Shown here piece after piece: positions 44,130 to 55,345 of a stretch of DNA of 64,000 nucleotides. The stretch spans positions 16,475,001 to 16,539,000 of the forward strand of contig OZ023192.1 of NCBI GenBank assembly GCA_963995505.1, written 5' to 3'. The translations under genes and the position numbers were made by a program. Numbering within the stretch: position 1 is the first letter of the stretch; each line of letters starts with the position of its first letter. The notes below the pieces were generated by a model, which did not search any database, was not told the DNA's origin, and saw only the letters and a list, made by a program, of their open reading frames with translations. The stretch comes from Hypericum androsaemum. Taxonomy: Eukaryota > Streptophyta > Magnoliopsida > Malpighiales > Hypericaceae.

Positions 44130-45557
44130 ATGGGTGACAAGATCGATCAATTGGTAGGAGTGGTCCAGCAATCCATCCAACAACAAAGTATTACTGTACA
44201 GCAGATGGATCATTGTGAAGCGCGTCAACAAGAATTTGAGATATACCTGAAGGGGCAGGCCACACAACTAAAGAAGATGGAGATGAAACTCGGAAATTTG
44301 GCTGCAGCAAATACTCAAAGGCAAATTGGCTCCCTTCCGAGCAACACGGAGGCCAACCCTAGGGGAGATGCTAAAGCTATCACCTTAAGGAGTGGCAAGG
44401 AGATTGAAGGGGCCACTAAGGCTACCAAATCACCCAAGGAAAAAGAGCTCGAAAAGGAGAAAGAACCTGTGCAAATCGAGGAGGAGGAAGAACTCTACGT
44501 TCCCCCACCACCTAAGGTTCCACCACCGCCATTTCCTCAATGACTCAAGAAGCAACTAGTGGTGGACAAAAGGTTCGTTGGCTTTATCAAAAAGATGAAG
44601 GGCATTCAGATTAGTGTTTCCTTCTTGGATATGCTAGACCAAATGCCGCATTATGCTAAATTCCTCAAAGAGCTCATCACAAAGAAGAAGAAATGGGATA
44701 AGGAAGAAACAGTCTCTTTGACCGCTAACTGCAGCTCACTCATATCCAAGAACCTGCCTGCCAAGCTTAAGGATCCAGGGAGTTTCACTATACCTTATTA
44801 TATTGGCGATGTTGAATTTGCTAAATGCCTTTGTGATCTTGGTGCCAGCATTAACCTCATGCCTTTAACTGTTTTCAGGCAACTTGGACTTGGCGACCTC
44901 AAGCCAACGGAGATGCGCCTTCAGCTAGCTGATCAAATGGTAACGAGGCCACATGGAATCGCGGAGGATGTCCTGGTCAAGTTCGAGCAATTCTACGTTC
45001 CAGCAGATTTTATGGTCTTAGATTTCGATCCCGACAAGAACTGCCCTCTTCTTTTAGGAAGGCCATTCCTTAACACAAGCCGTGCCTTGATTGATATCAA
45101 TGGAGGAAAGTTGACTTTATGTGTTGGTAATGAGATGGTAGAGTATCAAATGGCCAAGGTAATACAACACCATCAAGAGGATGAAACTTGCATGTGCATC
45201 GAATTGATGCCTGAGGAAACTTTCGGTGTTGAAAAATAATGGAGCTGGATCACTATGGAAGAGGAAGACGAGGAGTTTCTCGATCAAGCATGCCAAATTG
45301 AAGAGGTTGAAGAGGATGAAGAAGTAGACAAGGAGGAGGCCAAATTAGAATTAGAACTCTATAGGGGGGCACCAATACCGCCATATACCATTAATGCCCC
45401 AACTTTAGAATTGAAGGAATTGCCCCCTCACTTGCGATATGCCTTCTTGAAAGAAGGAGGACGGCTACCCATCATCATCTCCAACAAGCTTACTCAAAAG
45501 CAAGAAGAGCAAGTCCTTATCCTGGTGAATAAGAGAATCAAAGCCATGAGATGGTAA
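44130..45557 (+). pseudogene. Gypsy gag C-terminus, aspartic protease and linker
   Basis: The first part has a glutamine-rich coiled coil and QIGSLPSNTEANPRGDAKAI, then TLRSGKE, a conserved Athila-lineage block, and a proline-rich end. A TGA at 44541 (FPQ-stop-LKKQ, likely from CGA) is followed in frame by the protease: FAKCLCDLGASINLMPLTVF contains the Asp-Leu-Gly-Ala active site and CPLLLGRPFLNTSRALIDIN the flap/C-terminal motif. After a TAA at 45237 a very acidic linker follows (44 percent Glu/Asp by impression), ending at another stop (45555). Confidence 0.9.
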
Positions 45558-45590
45558 ATTTCTGATATCCAAGGAATTAGCTCAGATATT

Positions 45591-46740
45591 GTGATGCATC
45601 GCATCAACATGGAGGAGGGAGCAAAGCACAAGGCAGATCGTCAAAGAAGACTCAATCCCAATATGAAGGAGGTCGTGAAGAAGGAGGTAATCAAACTTCT
45701 TGATGCTGGAATTATCTACCCTATTTCAGATAGTGAATGGGTGAGCCCTGTTCAATGCGTACCCAAGAAGGGAGGTATGACAGTACAAACTAATGAAGAG
45801 GGAGAGCTCATCTCAACCAGAACAGTTACCAGATGGCGGGTGTGAATCGACTACAGAAAGCTCAACGCTGCTACTCGGAAGGATCACTTCCCCTTGCCCT
45901 TCATTGATCAAATGTTGGAGCGCATCGCTGGACATGCTTATTACTGCTTTCTCGATGGCTACTCTGGGTATAATCAGGTAATCATCTATCTTGGAGACCA
46001 AGAGAAGACTACTTTCACTTGTCCCTTTGGCACTTTTGCCTACAGGAGAATGCCTTTTGGTCTATGCAACGCGCCCGCCACCTTCCAACGGTGCATGATG
46101 GAGGTGTTCATGGATGATTTTTCTATCTTCGGAGATTCATTTGAGGGCTGCCTTCATAACTTGGATAAAGTACTCCAGAGATGCGAAGAAAAGAGACTCG
46201 TGCTCAATTGGGAAAAGTACCACTTTATGGTCGAAGAAGGCATTGTGTTGGGTCACAAGATCTCCAATAAGGGAATTAAAGTTGATCGTGCCAAGACTGA
46301 AGCGATAGAAAAGATGCAACCACCCACGACAGTCAAAGGCATCCGCGCCTTCCTTGGGCATGCCGGGTTTTATCGCCGCTTTATTAAGAATTTTTCTTCT
46401 ATTGCGAAACCCTTGTTTAAGTGCTTTCAGGACACTCCAGATGGCACTATTCACTGCCCCGGTCATCACTTCACCATCTTGGGACCTCCCATTCGAGCTC
46501 ATGTGCGATGCCAGCAATGATGCATTGCGTTGTGTCCTAGGCCAAAGGAAAGATGGGCACTTACATGTCATCTACTACGCCAGTCGCATCCTCGCTGGAG
46601 CCCAACTCAACTACACTACCACAGAAAAAGAGATGCTCGCAGTGGTGTATGCTTGCGACAAGTTTAGGCCTTACCTACTATGCTCAAAAGTCATTGTCTA
46701 CACTGACCATACCGCCTTGAGGTACCTCTTTGCTAAATAA
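45591..46740 (+). pseudogene. Gypsy reverse transcriptase and RNase H
   Basis: Motifs in order: GIIYPISDSEWVSPVQCVPK; a TGA stop at 45843 inside the RV-stop-IDYRKLN block; FLDGYSGYNQVIIYLGDQEK; FGTFAYRRMPFGLCNAPATF; then QRCMM joined directly to EVFMDDFSIFG. The catalytic FMDD is kept, but about 11 residues that normally separate these two motifs are deleted in frame. Near 46420 the frame shifts and some 15 residues are lost before TAPVITSPSWDLPFELMCDA. RNase H follows with VLGQRKDGHLHVIYYASRIL and LNYTTTEKEMLAVVYA. A TAA lies at 46738. Confidence 0.9.
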
Positions 46741-46776
46741 GATACGAAACTCCGACTTATCTGTTGGATTTTACTC

Positions 46777-48228
46777 TTGCAGGAGTTTGACTTGGTGATT
46801 AAAGATAAGAAAGGTACGGAGAATGTGGTAGCGGATCATTTGTCTCGCTTGGAGAATAGGGATGGCATGGACAAAGAAGGGAGGATCCTCGAGTACTTTC
46901 TGGATGAAGCCTTGTTCTATGTGCAGTCAATGAGCCCCCCATGGTACGCAGATTTAGCTAACTACTTGGTAAATGAGGTCATGCCCGAAGGCCTGAGCTA
47001 CTCTCAGAAAAAGAAGTTCCTCAGCGATATTCGCTTTTACATGTGGGATGAGCCATACCTTTTCCGCCGCTGCGCTGATGGCCTCCTAAGGCGATGTATT
47101 TTGGATGACGAGATACCATCTGTCCTCCAGGAATGTCATGGGTCAGTGTACGCTGGCCACTTTGGTGCAGCAAGGACAGCTTCAAGAGTGTTGGAGTGTG
47201 GATTTTATTGGCCCACCATTTTCAAGGATGCCAGAGAGTTCGCAGAATGCTGTGATCGATGTCAAAGAATGGGGAATGTCTCCTAAAGAGACGAAATGCC
47301 TCAATCGAGCATCTTGGAGGTCGAGCTATTTGACGTGTGGGGGATCGATTTTATGGGTCCTTTCCCCCCATCTAAAGGTAACAAGTACATAATTGTTGGA
47401 GTCGACTATGTCTCCAAGTGGGTGGAGGCATGGGCTACCCCAACCAACGATGCCAGGGTAGTCCTACGCTTTCTTAAAAAACTTTTTGCCCGATTCGGTG
47501 TTCCTTGTGCAATTATCAGCGATGGTGGGTCGCACTTTTGCAATCAACCATTCGCCACACTTCTCAAACGCTATGGTGTCACTCACAAGGTAGCCACTCC
47601 GTATCATCCTCAAACGAGTGGCCAAGTTGAAGTTTCTAATAGGAAACTGAAGAGGATCTTAGAGAAGCAGGTGAGTTCAGCCCATAAAGATTGGTCTTTC
47701 AAGTTGGATGATGCACTATAGGCTTACCGCACCGCTTTCAAGACCCCAATTGGTACAATACCCTATCGCTTGGTCTATGGCAAAGCATGTCACCTTCCAG
47801 TGGAACTCGAACATCAAACATTTTGGGCAATTAAGGCCTTGAACTACGATTACAAGCTTGCTGGAGAACGTCGGGTCCTACAACTCCAAGAACTCGAAGA
47901 AATTTGCTCAAGTGCCTTTGAAAGCTCACAGATCTATAAGGAAACTACCAAGAAAAGACACGACGCTCATATCGACACAAAAGACTTCCAGGTGGGACAA
48001 CAAGTACTGCTATACAATTCACGCTTGAAGTTATTCCCTGGTAAGCTGAAGTCACGGTGGAGCGGGCCATTTAAGATCATCAGTGTTGCCCCACATGGGG
48101 CTATTGAAGTTCAGCATCCGGAGGGACGAACATTTAAAGTCAACGGCCAGCGGTGCAAACTGTACCTTGGGTATGATGTGGAGCGCGCTCGAGTCGTGCA
48201 TACATTGCTTCCACCATCCGCACCTTAG
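46777..48228 (+). pseudogene. Gypsy integrase
   Basis: It begins with the RNase H tail ([20 protein letters not shown]). The integrase zinc site is [17 protein letters not shown] with CCDRCQR. The DDE core has [19 protein letters not shown] (first Asp), [16 protein letters not shown] (second Asp) and [17 protein letters not shown] (Glu). A C-terminal domain follows ([39 protein letters not shown]). In-frame stops at 47284 (TAA) and 47719 (TAG in place of Trp in DDAL-stop-AYRTAF) interrupt it. Otherwise the frame is continuous to 48228. Confidence 0.92.
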
Positions 48229-49081
48229 TCCCAGGGTGTATTAAGTCAAGCTAACGACTCAAAATTAGCATGTTTCAAAATTTTAATTCCATGTGCTTTT
48301 ATTTTCTGTATTTTTGCTTCAGTAATCTAGTTTAGTTATGTTTATTTGTTTTGTAGAGAAATTTAAAAACAAAACAAAAATAAATAAATAAAATAAAATA
48401 AAAATAAACATCGCCTTGCGACCGCCACACAACTAGCGATCGCTAGTTCATGGACTTGCGACCGCAAGTCAGTTGGCGGTCGCTAGTCCGTGCGGCCCGA
48501 TTATAAAAGAGGAACAGAGGAAACGAGGAAAGGAAGGAAAGAGGAAACACACCCACTCACCGAACGAAGGAGAGGAAAAGAGGAAGCACGGGCCGTGACC
48601 GCAAGACGACCGCTGGTCTACCTCCGCTCGCTCACTATCCATCCGACTTCGCTCTCTGACCACCAGGAGCCACGGGCGCTCACGCCAGCAACCGGGTACA
48701 ACCCTAACTTTTTCCTCATGCCTAGATTGCCGTCCACTAGAGCACCTTCCCCACGGGCTCCTTTGAGCATTGTTGTTCACCCCAACGAGGCCTACACCCT
48801 GACGTCACCACCTTGATCATCATTGCCGACCACCGGCCGGTGCCATTCCGGCGACACTCCGACCACTTCCCGCACGTACTGTGCGCCATCGTTCTGACTG
48901 CACGATGACTCGGACAGCTGGTACGAGCACCTAGAAGCTGCCACCTGTGAAGAAATAGAAATGCAGGGCCTGCACGCCACCGCCATCCTCACCGTCGCCA
49001 TCTCTTTCACCACCAGCATCCCCACCTCCAGAGGCTTCTATCGGACAGAGCTTGACACCTTTCCCACTGCTTCACGATTAG
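48229..49081 (+). other. Gypsy spacer between integrase and ORF3
   Basis: An A-rich tract (48360-48405) is followed by a small cluster of AGCGATCGCTAG and GCGGTCGCTAG palindromes (48415-48490), as in the LTR. A GC-rich stretch has a 108-residue open frame (48490-48816: Arg/Pro-rich, PRLPSTRAPSPRAPLSIVV) that could be the original start of ORF3. It is not continuous with it. Confidence 0.5.
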
Positions 49082-50248
49082 GAAGTTGCCAGGTTTTCTA
49101 AGTTTCGCGCACTTTGTTTGCATACATATAATGTGATTGAGTGGGATGACATGCGTACACTTGGTATTGATGTTGCTCTTCGCGCTGCATTACAGTCTCT
49201 AGGGTGGGAGTATTTCGCCGATAACTTTGTTCCAGCATATCTTGGGTTAATGTCTGAGTTTTATACTACGCTAGTCATTGCTGAGAATAAGTTATCATTT
49301 TCTGCCCGTTTGTTTGGGAAACCATTTATCATTGCTGAGCCACTTCTGGTTGACATCTTGGCTATTAAGTCGGGCGGGGGTCCATTGGATTTTTCCACTG
49401 ACGGGGATGCGGATAGGGCATGGTATCCCATCACTGGCTTTCATGAGTACACTGCAAGCCATGCCCCTTCCGCTCTCATTCGTGATCCATACATGTCTGT
49501 GCTGTATCATTTTATGTGTCTCGCATTCACGGGAGTAAATGAGGAAAGTCGAGTGACCCGTACCCAGTTATATATTCTGCATTGTGTGCGTTGTCGGATT
49601 GCCTTTAGCACATTTAATTTGATCATAGAAGTTTTTAAGAAAATTATATCAGGTCACCGCACGTTGGTATTTCTGGGCCATATAATTACCCGCATCGCGG
49701 AGCACTTTTTCCCTGATGATCTTGCAGTTTCCGCGGGCGTCCCTCGACCTCCGACTGTGATCAACATTCCACTTCTCAAGTCATGTCACCTCATCACCAA
49801 AACTGAGCGGAATGGCCAGGAGGTGGTCTCTTACCAGGAATGGAAAGACCGGAGGATGGTGAAATGATTTCTTCACGATCAACCTGCCCAGCTCCCCGCT
49901 CACCAAGCGGATGTCGTGGACCTGACCGAGTGCATGACCAGTTTGGAGATTCGCCTGACTGCGATGGCCACTACCCACGAGGCCCATTGGCAATGGCAGC
50001 ACGAACATGCTGCTCGCTTGGAGGTGGCTCAGCAAGAGCTTCACGTTCGCTACACCTCCTTGGCTGCTACACAGGACACCTTCTACCAGGAGCAGCGGGA
50101 GTACAATGACCGGATGGCAGCTGCCCAAGCAGCCCACTTTGCCGCTCAGCAGGAGTTCCACACACGGATGGAAGTGGCTCAGCAGGTGCAGCTGGAATGG
50201 ATGTGCGCTAACTTTCCCTTCCCGCCACCACCTCTGCCTCCTGCTTGA
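49082..50248 (+). pseudogene. Gypsy ORF3 (Athila env-like position), one internal stop
   Basis: The frame is open from just after a TAG at 49079. The first ATG comes late, so the true start is unclear; the frame reads FSKFRALC, then YNVIEWDDMRTLGIDVALRA. Residues up to 49867 (VTRTQLYILHCVRCRIAFST, then FNLIIEVFKKII) have the look of the globular ORF3 domain that plant Athila-type elements carry after integrase. A TGA at 49865 interrupts it. The same frame continues into an Ala/Gln/Glu-rich coiled coil (VAQQELHVRYTSLAATQDTF) and a proline-rich end, PFPPPPLPPA. No signal peptide or obvious membrane anchor was seen. The family role of this ORF is unsettled. Confidence 0.7.
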
Positions 50249-51796
50249 AAGGGCAGTACCAGTCTTCTTCCCTTTCTTCTTATCTATTATCTGTTGCCGT
50301 AGTGTCTGTTCTATCTTTATGGTCTTTGTCGCTCTGATGTGCTATTTGTTTGTGTCTTCCCTACATTGAGGACAATGTGTTTAATAAGTGTGGGGGGGGG
50401 GGGGGGGTCACCGTGCATTTTCATTTCGGTTTGGCATATGTGATCGAGTCTAGGTCTGAATTTAGGAGTGTGTTTGTTTGTGTATGTGAATGAAGTGGTG
50501 TCAAAAGTAGATGATGAATCTCCCCCCTCAAATTTTGAACTTTTGGAGAAGCTAAATCCTATACCATGTTAGGAATCAAGCCTGAGTACGATGAGTAGGA
50601 ACGTGTAGGAACAACACCCTTGATTGTTTAGGTTAGTGGTTGCACTTGGTAGATTATACTAGCGGCATTGATGAGTGGCCTTGTGAGATTTTAGAGCAGA
50701 AGGAGGAGACAACCGTCTTCGTATAGCATGAGGTGCCTACATTGCTCCGGTCATCGGGTTTCATGCCATTACTTGGTACCGTTTTGGTGGTGTGGGTATA
50801 AGTGAGAGGATGGGGCCATCTTTGATATTGGAGCCTAGAGCCTTAGAGCCGAAAACCCTTTATATCCTTTGTTTAAACCCGTTGCGCTTGAACCTTTTCT
50901 TTGAAATATTATATGTGAGCCAATATAAGCCCTATATCCACAATCTTACCCACCTTTGATCACTTTGGTCCGAGGATGCATTAGGTTTTTATCTTTGGGG
51001 TATAATTGTAAGGGTTCATTTGATAGAATAGCCCGGGAATAAACAATGGGGGGAAATGGGTAGAAATGAGGCCAACAAAGAAGCCGAGACCAGTTGCTTT
51101 TGATGTGTAATGTGATGAATTTCATGTGATTGAGGAAGGTTGTGAAAAAAAAAAAGAGAAGTGAAAAAAAAAGAAAGTGAAAAAGTGATGAAAAGGGAAT
51201 GCGAAAGTTGGAAATAGAACAAACGTTGAATGATGGAAATTGGAAAGTTTGGAAAGAGGTTAGAAAATGAATAAATGGCATGGCTCGAGCTATGTGGTCG
51301 ATAGGATTTGGGTGTAATCTTGGGATGAGTGCATATTAGATATAGTGTGAGGTATTTAGAGTAGACGAGAGCTAGAATATTTTTTGTGAGCTCCTCGGCC
51401 AGGTGGTTTAGCTCATTCCCACATATTTTATCCTCACCTGACCCTAACCCCATTACAACCTAATGAAAAGTCCCCTTGATCATGAGCCCCGCATTTATCA
51501 AAGCACCACTGAGTGAGACGTATGAAACTTTAAGATCCTGGACGTGTATGCGAGTGATAGGTAGTTGACTACTCATATATGTGAGCTTAAATTTTCGAAC
51601 CTCTGAGTAGTCAACCCTCTAGTGTAATCTACTTAGTGCAAAAATTGGGTTAAGCCATCAAAGATGCGGTGTATACACATTCTGACTCCTTGTGCTCAGG
51701 TAAGTGAACTACTTGGTTATGGGGTGGTGTTTTAATAAGAGTTTGAAAGTTTGGGTGTGTGTCTGATGCGCCTTACTTGAGGACAAGTAAGGAAAT
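50249..51796 (+). other. Gypsy 3' untranslated region with an extra polypurine-like tract
   Basis: It holds TTGAGGACAATG, TTTAATAAGTGTG and a run of 16 G (50392-50407), then about 1.4 kb of non-coding sequence with an A/G-rich block (51140-51210). The motif TTGAGGACAA recurs at 51777, just before the true polypurine tract. Confidence 0.7.
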
Positions 51797-51809
51797 AAGT
51801 GTGGGGGTG
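51797..51809 (+). other. Polypurine tract of the Gypsy element
   Basis: AAGTGTGGGGGTG directly precedes the 3' LTR start at 51810. This is the usual plus-strand primer position. Confidence 0.8.
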
Positions 51810-53281
51810 TGATGAGTGCGTAAACGCTCATTTATTTGCTAAGTAGTTTGTATGTTTAAGTCATCGTTCTGCTCGTTTTAGTCTCATTCTGTTAAGTCTT
51901 TGGTTGTTTTAATGCTTTCGTATGATGGGGTGGACTTTTACCGTTCGTAATATATTTTGATAGGAATTTGGAGCGGTTCGTGGGCACGTGGATCAAGGGT
52001 TGGACGACAGACGACGCGAGCGGAAGCTAGTGACTCCCCATCACTAGTTGACTAGCGGGCGCTAGTAACTCCCCGTCGCTAGTCAGCTAGCGGGCACTAA
52101 TCGGCTTCCCATCGCTAGTTGACTAGCGGCCGCTAGTCGGGAGTCACAGAGATTTACGAAGATGCGACTGGCGGCTGCTACTCAACTAGCGACCGCTAGT
52201 TCGCCCAACACAGCTTTAGTCAGACTTCTTATTTAGTTGTGATTTCAGATCTGCTAAAGAAAATATTCGACTTTTAGCCTCCTGTTTTGGCTTTAGGACT
52301 TAAGTTATAATATTTTATATTATTACTTGGCCAGCGAGACTTCCAATTTAGCTTAACCTTTTCTAGGTTTTCCTAATTGCGAGTAAAATTTTTGGCTATA
52401 TATATGCCATAGTCTCTTAGGTTCAGGACGTTTTTTTCTGTACCTTTGACACAGCCTTTGGAGCTTAATAAAGCCGCGATTTCAGTTAGCTACGGAAAGA
52501 GGATTGACAAGGCTTGATCATCACGACTAAGCTTTCTCTATCTCTATCTTTATGTTAATTGATATCATGGTCTTCGTTAATCTATTGTGCTTTGTTAACA
52601 TGCTTAGCGAGTAGTTCTCCTGTGAGTGCGATGCCCTAATTATGTGATTACTCGTCTATGTTAGCTATGGTTTGATTATCTTTCGTAGTAGTTGTTAATT
52701 GATGATCTTAATGCTTAATCTAACTTGATCACTTAGATTATGATGTTTAGTTGATAATATTGGACCGGAAGGCATTAGAATCAACGGAAGAGTCAATTGA
52801 CATGTCTTAAGGTATTAATGAGAAATCTTGATACTAAGGGATAACCCGCTAGGAGTTAACTTCATAATTGAGTTTAGTTTAGTTTAGTTCTTGGTCTAAT
52901 TAATGAGCAGAAGCGTTGGTTAGTAATCATGAACTACTCTAGCTTAGTTTTATCATCCTAATGAGCGGAAGCATTAGGGAGATATATTAGAACACTCCGG
53001 GTACTAGTTAGAACTTCATAAAAACCATAGTCTCGACATAAATGGGTAGTCCATAAGGGTATCGTGCTCGTTTATCTCCATTGATTTATAACTCGTCTTT
53101 TATTTACATTTTCGATCTCGTTTATTTACTTGCGACCTTTCACAACCTTATAAAATTTTAATTTTTCCGCTTCACATAATTATTTGCTTTGATTTCGTAT
53201 TCAACCCTCAATTCTAAGAACCTTATTTACCACTATTCTATTTACTTGTGCGTTTAATTATTCACAATTTTGCATACATCA
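51810..53281 (+). repeat. 3' LTR of the Gypsy element
   Basis: It begins TGATGAGTGCGTAAACGCTC and ends GCATACATCA. Palindrome cluster at about 52025-52205. Confidence 0.95.
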
Positions 53282-53640
53282 CGTATTGTGCGCAGTCGCT
53301 AGGTCTGTAAGCAAGCGAGTTGCGTTACTTGTTTCTATTCTATTTTTAATCTCGATAAATTAATTGGAGATTAACATTGGGTTACGCCGAAAATGAGGCC
53401 CACGAAATGGGTTCTGGCCCATACCATGGCTTTTAAGCTTGAGAATCAATCGGTCAAGGTCCAAGACCAAGTCAAATAATTCAACAATGTTTTAGTTTTT
53501 CTAATTACTAATAATCACTTATCACGATTCAACCTATACTTACGAGTCTTTGAACAGTTTCATTTTTTCTTAAACGGGTGACATAGTAACAAATATGGAC
53601 ATCCGCATAAGCATGTTCAAATATCACTTTATTCAGGGCA
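53282..53640 (-). repeat. Continuation of the F-box array flank after the Gypsy insertion
   Basis: GTGCGCAGTCGCTAGGTCTG and GAGATTAACATTGGGTTACG continue the 5'-flank block begun at 41160-41392. From 53580, GGACATCCGCATAAGCATG is the 3'-flank block that normally precedes the next copy. Both parts are non-coding. Confidence 0.75.
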
Positions 53641-54059
53641 CCTAACAGATAGAGAATTGTTCTAAATTAATTAAGAGATTTTGAGTTCAATTAATTAAGA
53701 ATATAACAGTTTCAAATACGCACCTAACAAAATTCAACCATCACAACTACTCCAAATGTGCGGCTAACTCCATACATAGGGATTTATTCGCTTCCGCTGG
53801 ACGATGGATCAATAAGGATTGCTAGCTAAAAGGGAAGGCCGCAGGTAATTGAAATGGGAGTAGGAAACAGATTCCACATATGAACAACCATATTGGACTA
53901 AAAGCTAGCAGAAAAGAAGCAAGTTCCACCAACAGGAAGTCATTAGTAAAAACACCTTTCAGAAAATCCGACCATTGACAAACTTGCAAGCAAGTTCATG
54001 TTCATCCTCCAAAATTTCAAACAATTCTAGCGAGAAGCAAAAGCAAGTTCAGTACCAGG
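53641..54059. other. Non-coding interval left of copy F
   Basis: Probably the 3' untranslated or flanking sequence of F-box copy F. No reading frame or repeat was recognised. Confidence 0.5.
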
Positions 54060-54830
54060 CTAGAAAGCAGTGTTAATGTCATATCCTACATAGTCATCAT
54101 CATCCTCATAGTCATCATAATCAGACAAGCCGCATCCTCAACTTTATCTTCGGGCTATCGTATGGCAGATCATCTGTTGAATCATAAGGATGCCTCAAAT
54201 CCTTGATCCTTCCGGCACACATTTTCCCCAACTTACCAGCAAGATTAACATACCAATAACAGCGCAAATCGAGAGACTGAAGGGCGGTGCAAGAACCCGG
54301 AATGGCCTTCAAGCCAGCATTTGTCAGCCGGCTCCCAATTAATTGCAGGTGGATTAAGTGTTGGAGAGAATCTCACATCGGAAGTGGCAAGTGGGTTGTG
54401 CCTATTTATAAGTGTGGAAGATCCACCTACTCATTACCTTAAGGTTTTGGGTAGGATATGAAAAATCCTATACTAACCAATGCATGTTTTCAGCAATTGC
54501 TCGAGCTTCGTCATCAACATGTCGGTCCCAACTTGTAGAAAATCTCACATTTAGCTTAGATGATTTGAGTAAAGGACAACAACGGCCAAAGGCTATAATA
54601 GTCTTCTCAACGTAGACATTACAGCATGAGAACTCGAGCTCCTCTAGGAGAGGAACCTTGGCAGCAACCAAAGGCAACGCCTCATCCGAAATGCTATAGC
54701 ACCATACGAGTTGGAGATACTTAAGCTGACTTGATCTACGCCAGAGAATGCAAAGTTTGCACCAAAAGGAACGGTTAGTGTGACACCGAGCACAAAGATT
54801 CAGCTGACCAAAATTCAAAACAGCCGACAG
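54060..54830 (-). pseudogene. F-box/LRR gene copy F, LRR and tail exons
   Basis: An exon starting after an acceptor CTGGCGTAG (about 54740) encodes SSQLKYLQLVWCYSISDEAL, then PLVAAKVPLLEELEFSCCNV and DDEARAIAENMHWL. These are close to the LRRs of Arabidopsis FBL23-like F-box proteins. The frame is then interrupted by a roughly 120-base insertion (54353-54475) and resumes as HLQLIGSRLTNAGLKAIPG, LQSLDLRCYWYVNLAGKLGK and RIKDLRHPYDSTDDLPYD. A frameshift precedes the acidic tail DYDDYEDDDDYVGYD (about 54120-54070). Exon 1 is missing. This copy differs most from the others and looks closest to the ancestral gene body. Confidence 0.8.
54353..54475 (+). mobile_element. Small LTR/TRIM-like insertion in copy F
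   Basis: It starts about TGTTGGAGAGAATCTCACAT, with CGGAAGTGGCAAGTGGGTTG, TATTTATAAGTGTGG and CCTTAAGGTTTTGGGTAGG. The layout (TGTTGGA...CTCACATCGG...TATTTATA...AAGGTTTTGGGT) is typical of short plant LTRs of the TRIM/SMART kind. A related scrap (CCTTAAGGCTTTGGGTTGG) occurs in copy A at about 14218-14236. Exact edges and target duplication were not established. Confidence 0.5.
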
Positions 54831-55082
54831 CTACACATCATATTCACACCATATTTTCAAATGGTGTAAGGAATTTCTCGAGGTACATTGATACTTTGTT
54901 TTGTTAAAAAAAGAAGAAAAAGAAATGGATGCATTGTTGACCTGAATTCTGGCCCATATTATTGCTTTTAAGCTTGAGACTTAATCGCTCAAAGGTTCAA
55001 GACCAAGTCCATCAATTCATGAATGTTCTTTTGTTTCTAAAAATTTTTAGACTGTTTGAATCTAATCCAGCTTAGTCGATTA
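54831..55082 (-). repeat. F-box array flank block right of copy F
   Basis: CCTGAATTCTGGCCCATATT, GCTTTTAAGCTTGAGACTTA and GGTTCAAGACCAAGTCCATC match the far 5'-flank block of copies B, D and the 59160 duplicate. Non-coding. Confidence 0.7.
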
Positions 55083-55345
55083 TGGTCAGGGGCTCACACT
55101 TACGGAGCGTTTACTATATTATGGTTTGTTTTTATTCTGACTAAATATTGTTAATTGACAAGCTCATTCTCGTTTTTATTTTGACTAAAATAATTATTTT
55201 CGGAGCTTTTTCTCTTGTAAGTTGCAGTTTGGAAGAAGTTGTTTGTCAAAAAAGGCGGGAGAAAAGACATTGAGAACCCAATACTAGTTGCCAGATTAGA
55301 AACTGAGTCGGGAGAAAAAACCATCGAGAAGATTGATATTGGGAT
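55083..55345 (+). pseudogene. Partial duplicate of the ankyrin-PGG gene middle region
   Basis: GGCTCACACTTACGGAGCGT, ATTCTGACTAAATATTG, AGTTTGGAAGAAGTTGTTTG and GAGAAAAGACATTGAGAACC parallel 57664-57880 in order and sequence. It contains an intron end and the start of an exon but no continuous frame. No ankyrin repeats remain here. Confidence 0.75.

Larger units (their letters stand above)
41393..53281 (+). mobile_element. Athila-like Gypsy LTR retrotransposon, 11.9 kb, nearly complete but inactivated
   Basis: LTRs of 1463 and 1472 bases (41393-42855 and 51810-53281) frame a gag-pol region plus a third reading frame downstream of integrase. Target duplication is CTTAT (41388-41392) versus CGTAT (53282-53286), one mismatch. 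The primer-binding site TGGCGCCGT matches the tRNA-Asp type used by plant Athila/Tat elements, and gag (EDPQDHLSRFEDIYNIMKFQ) is of the Athila style. Several in-frame stops, two frameshifts and an internal reverse-transcriptase deletion make it non-functional. It is inserted in the 5' flank of F-box copy E, which resumes at 53282. Confidence 0.95.

Noticed and set aside
48490..48816. Separate gene within the Gypsy element
   Set aside because: Low-complexity Arg/Pro/Thr frame with no recognised domain; at best a remnant of the ORF3 start.
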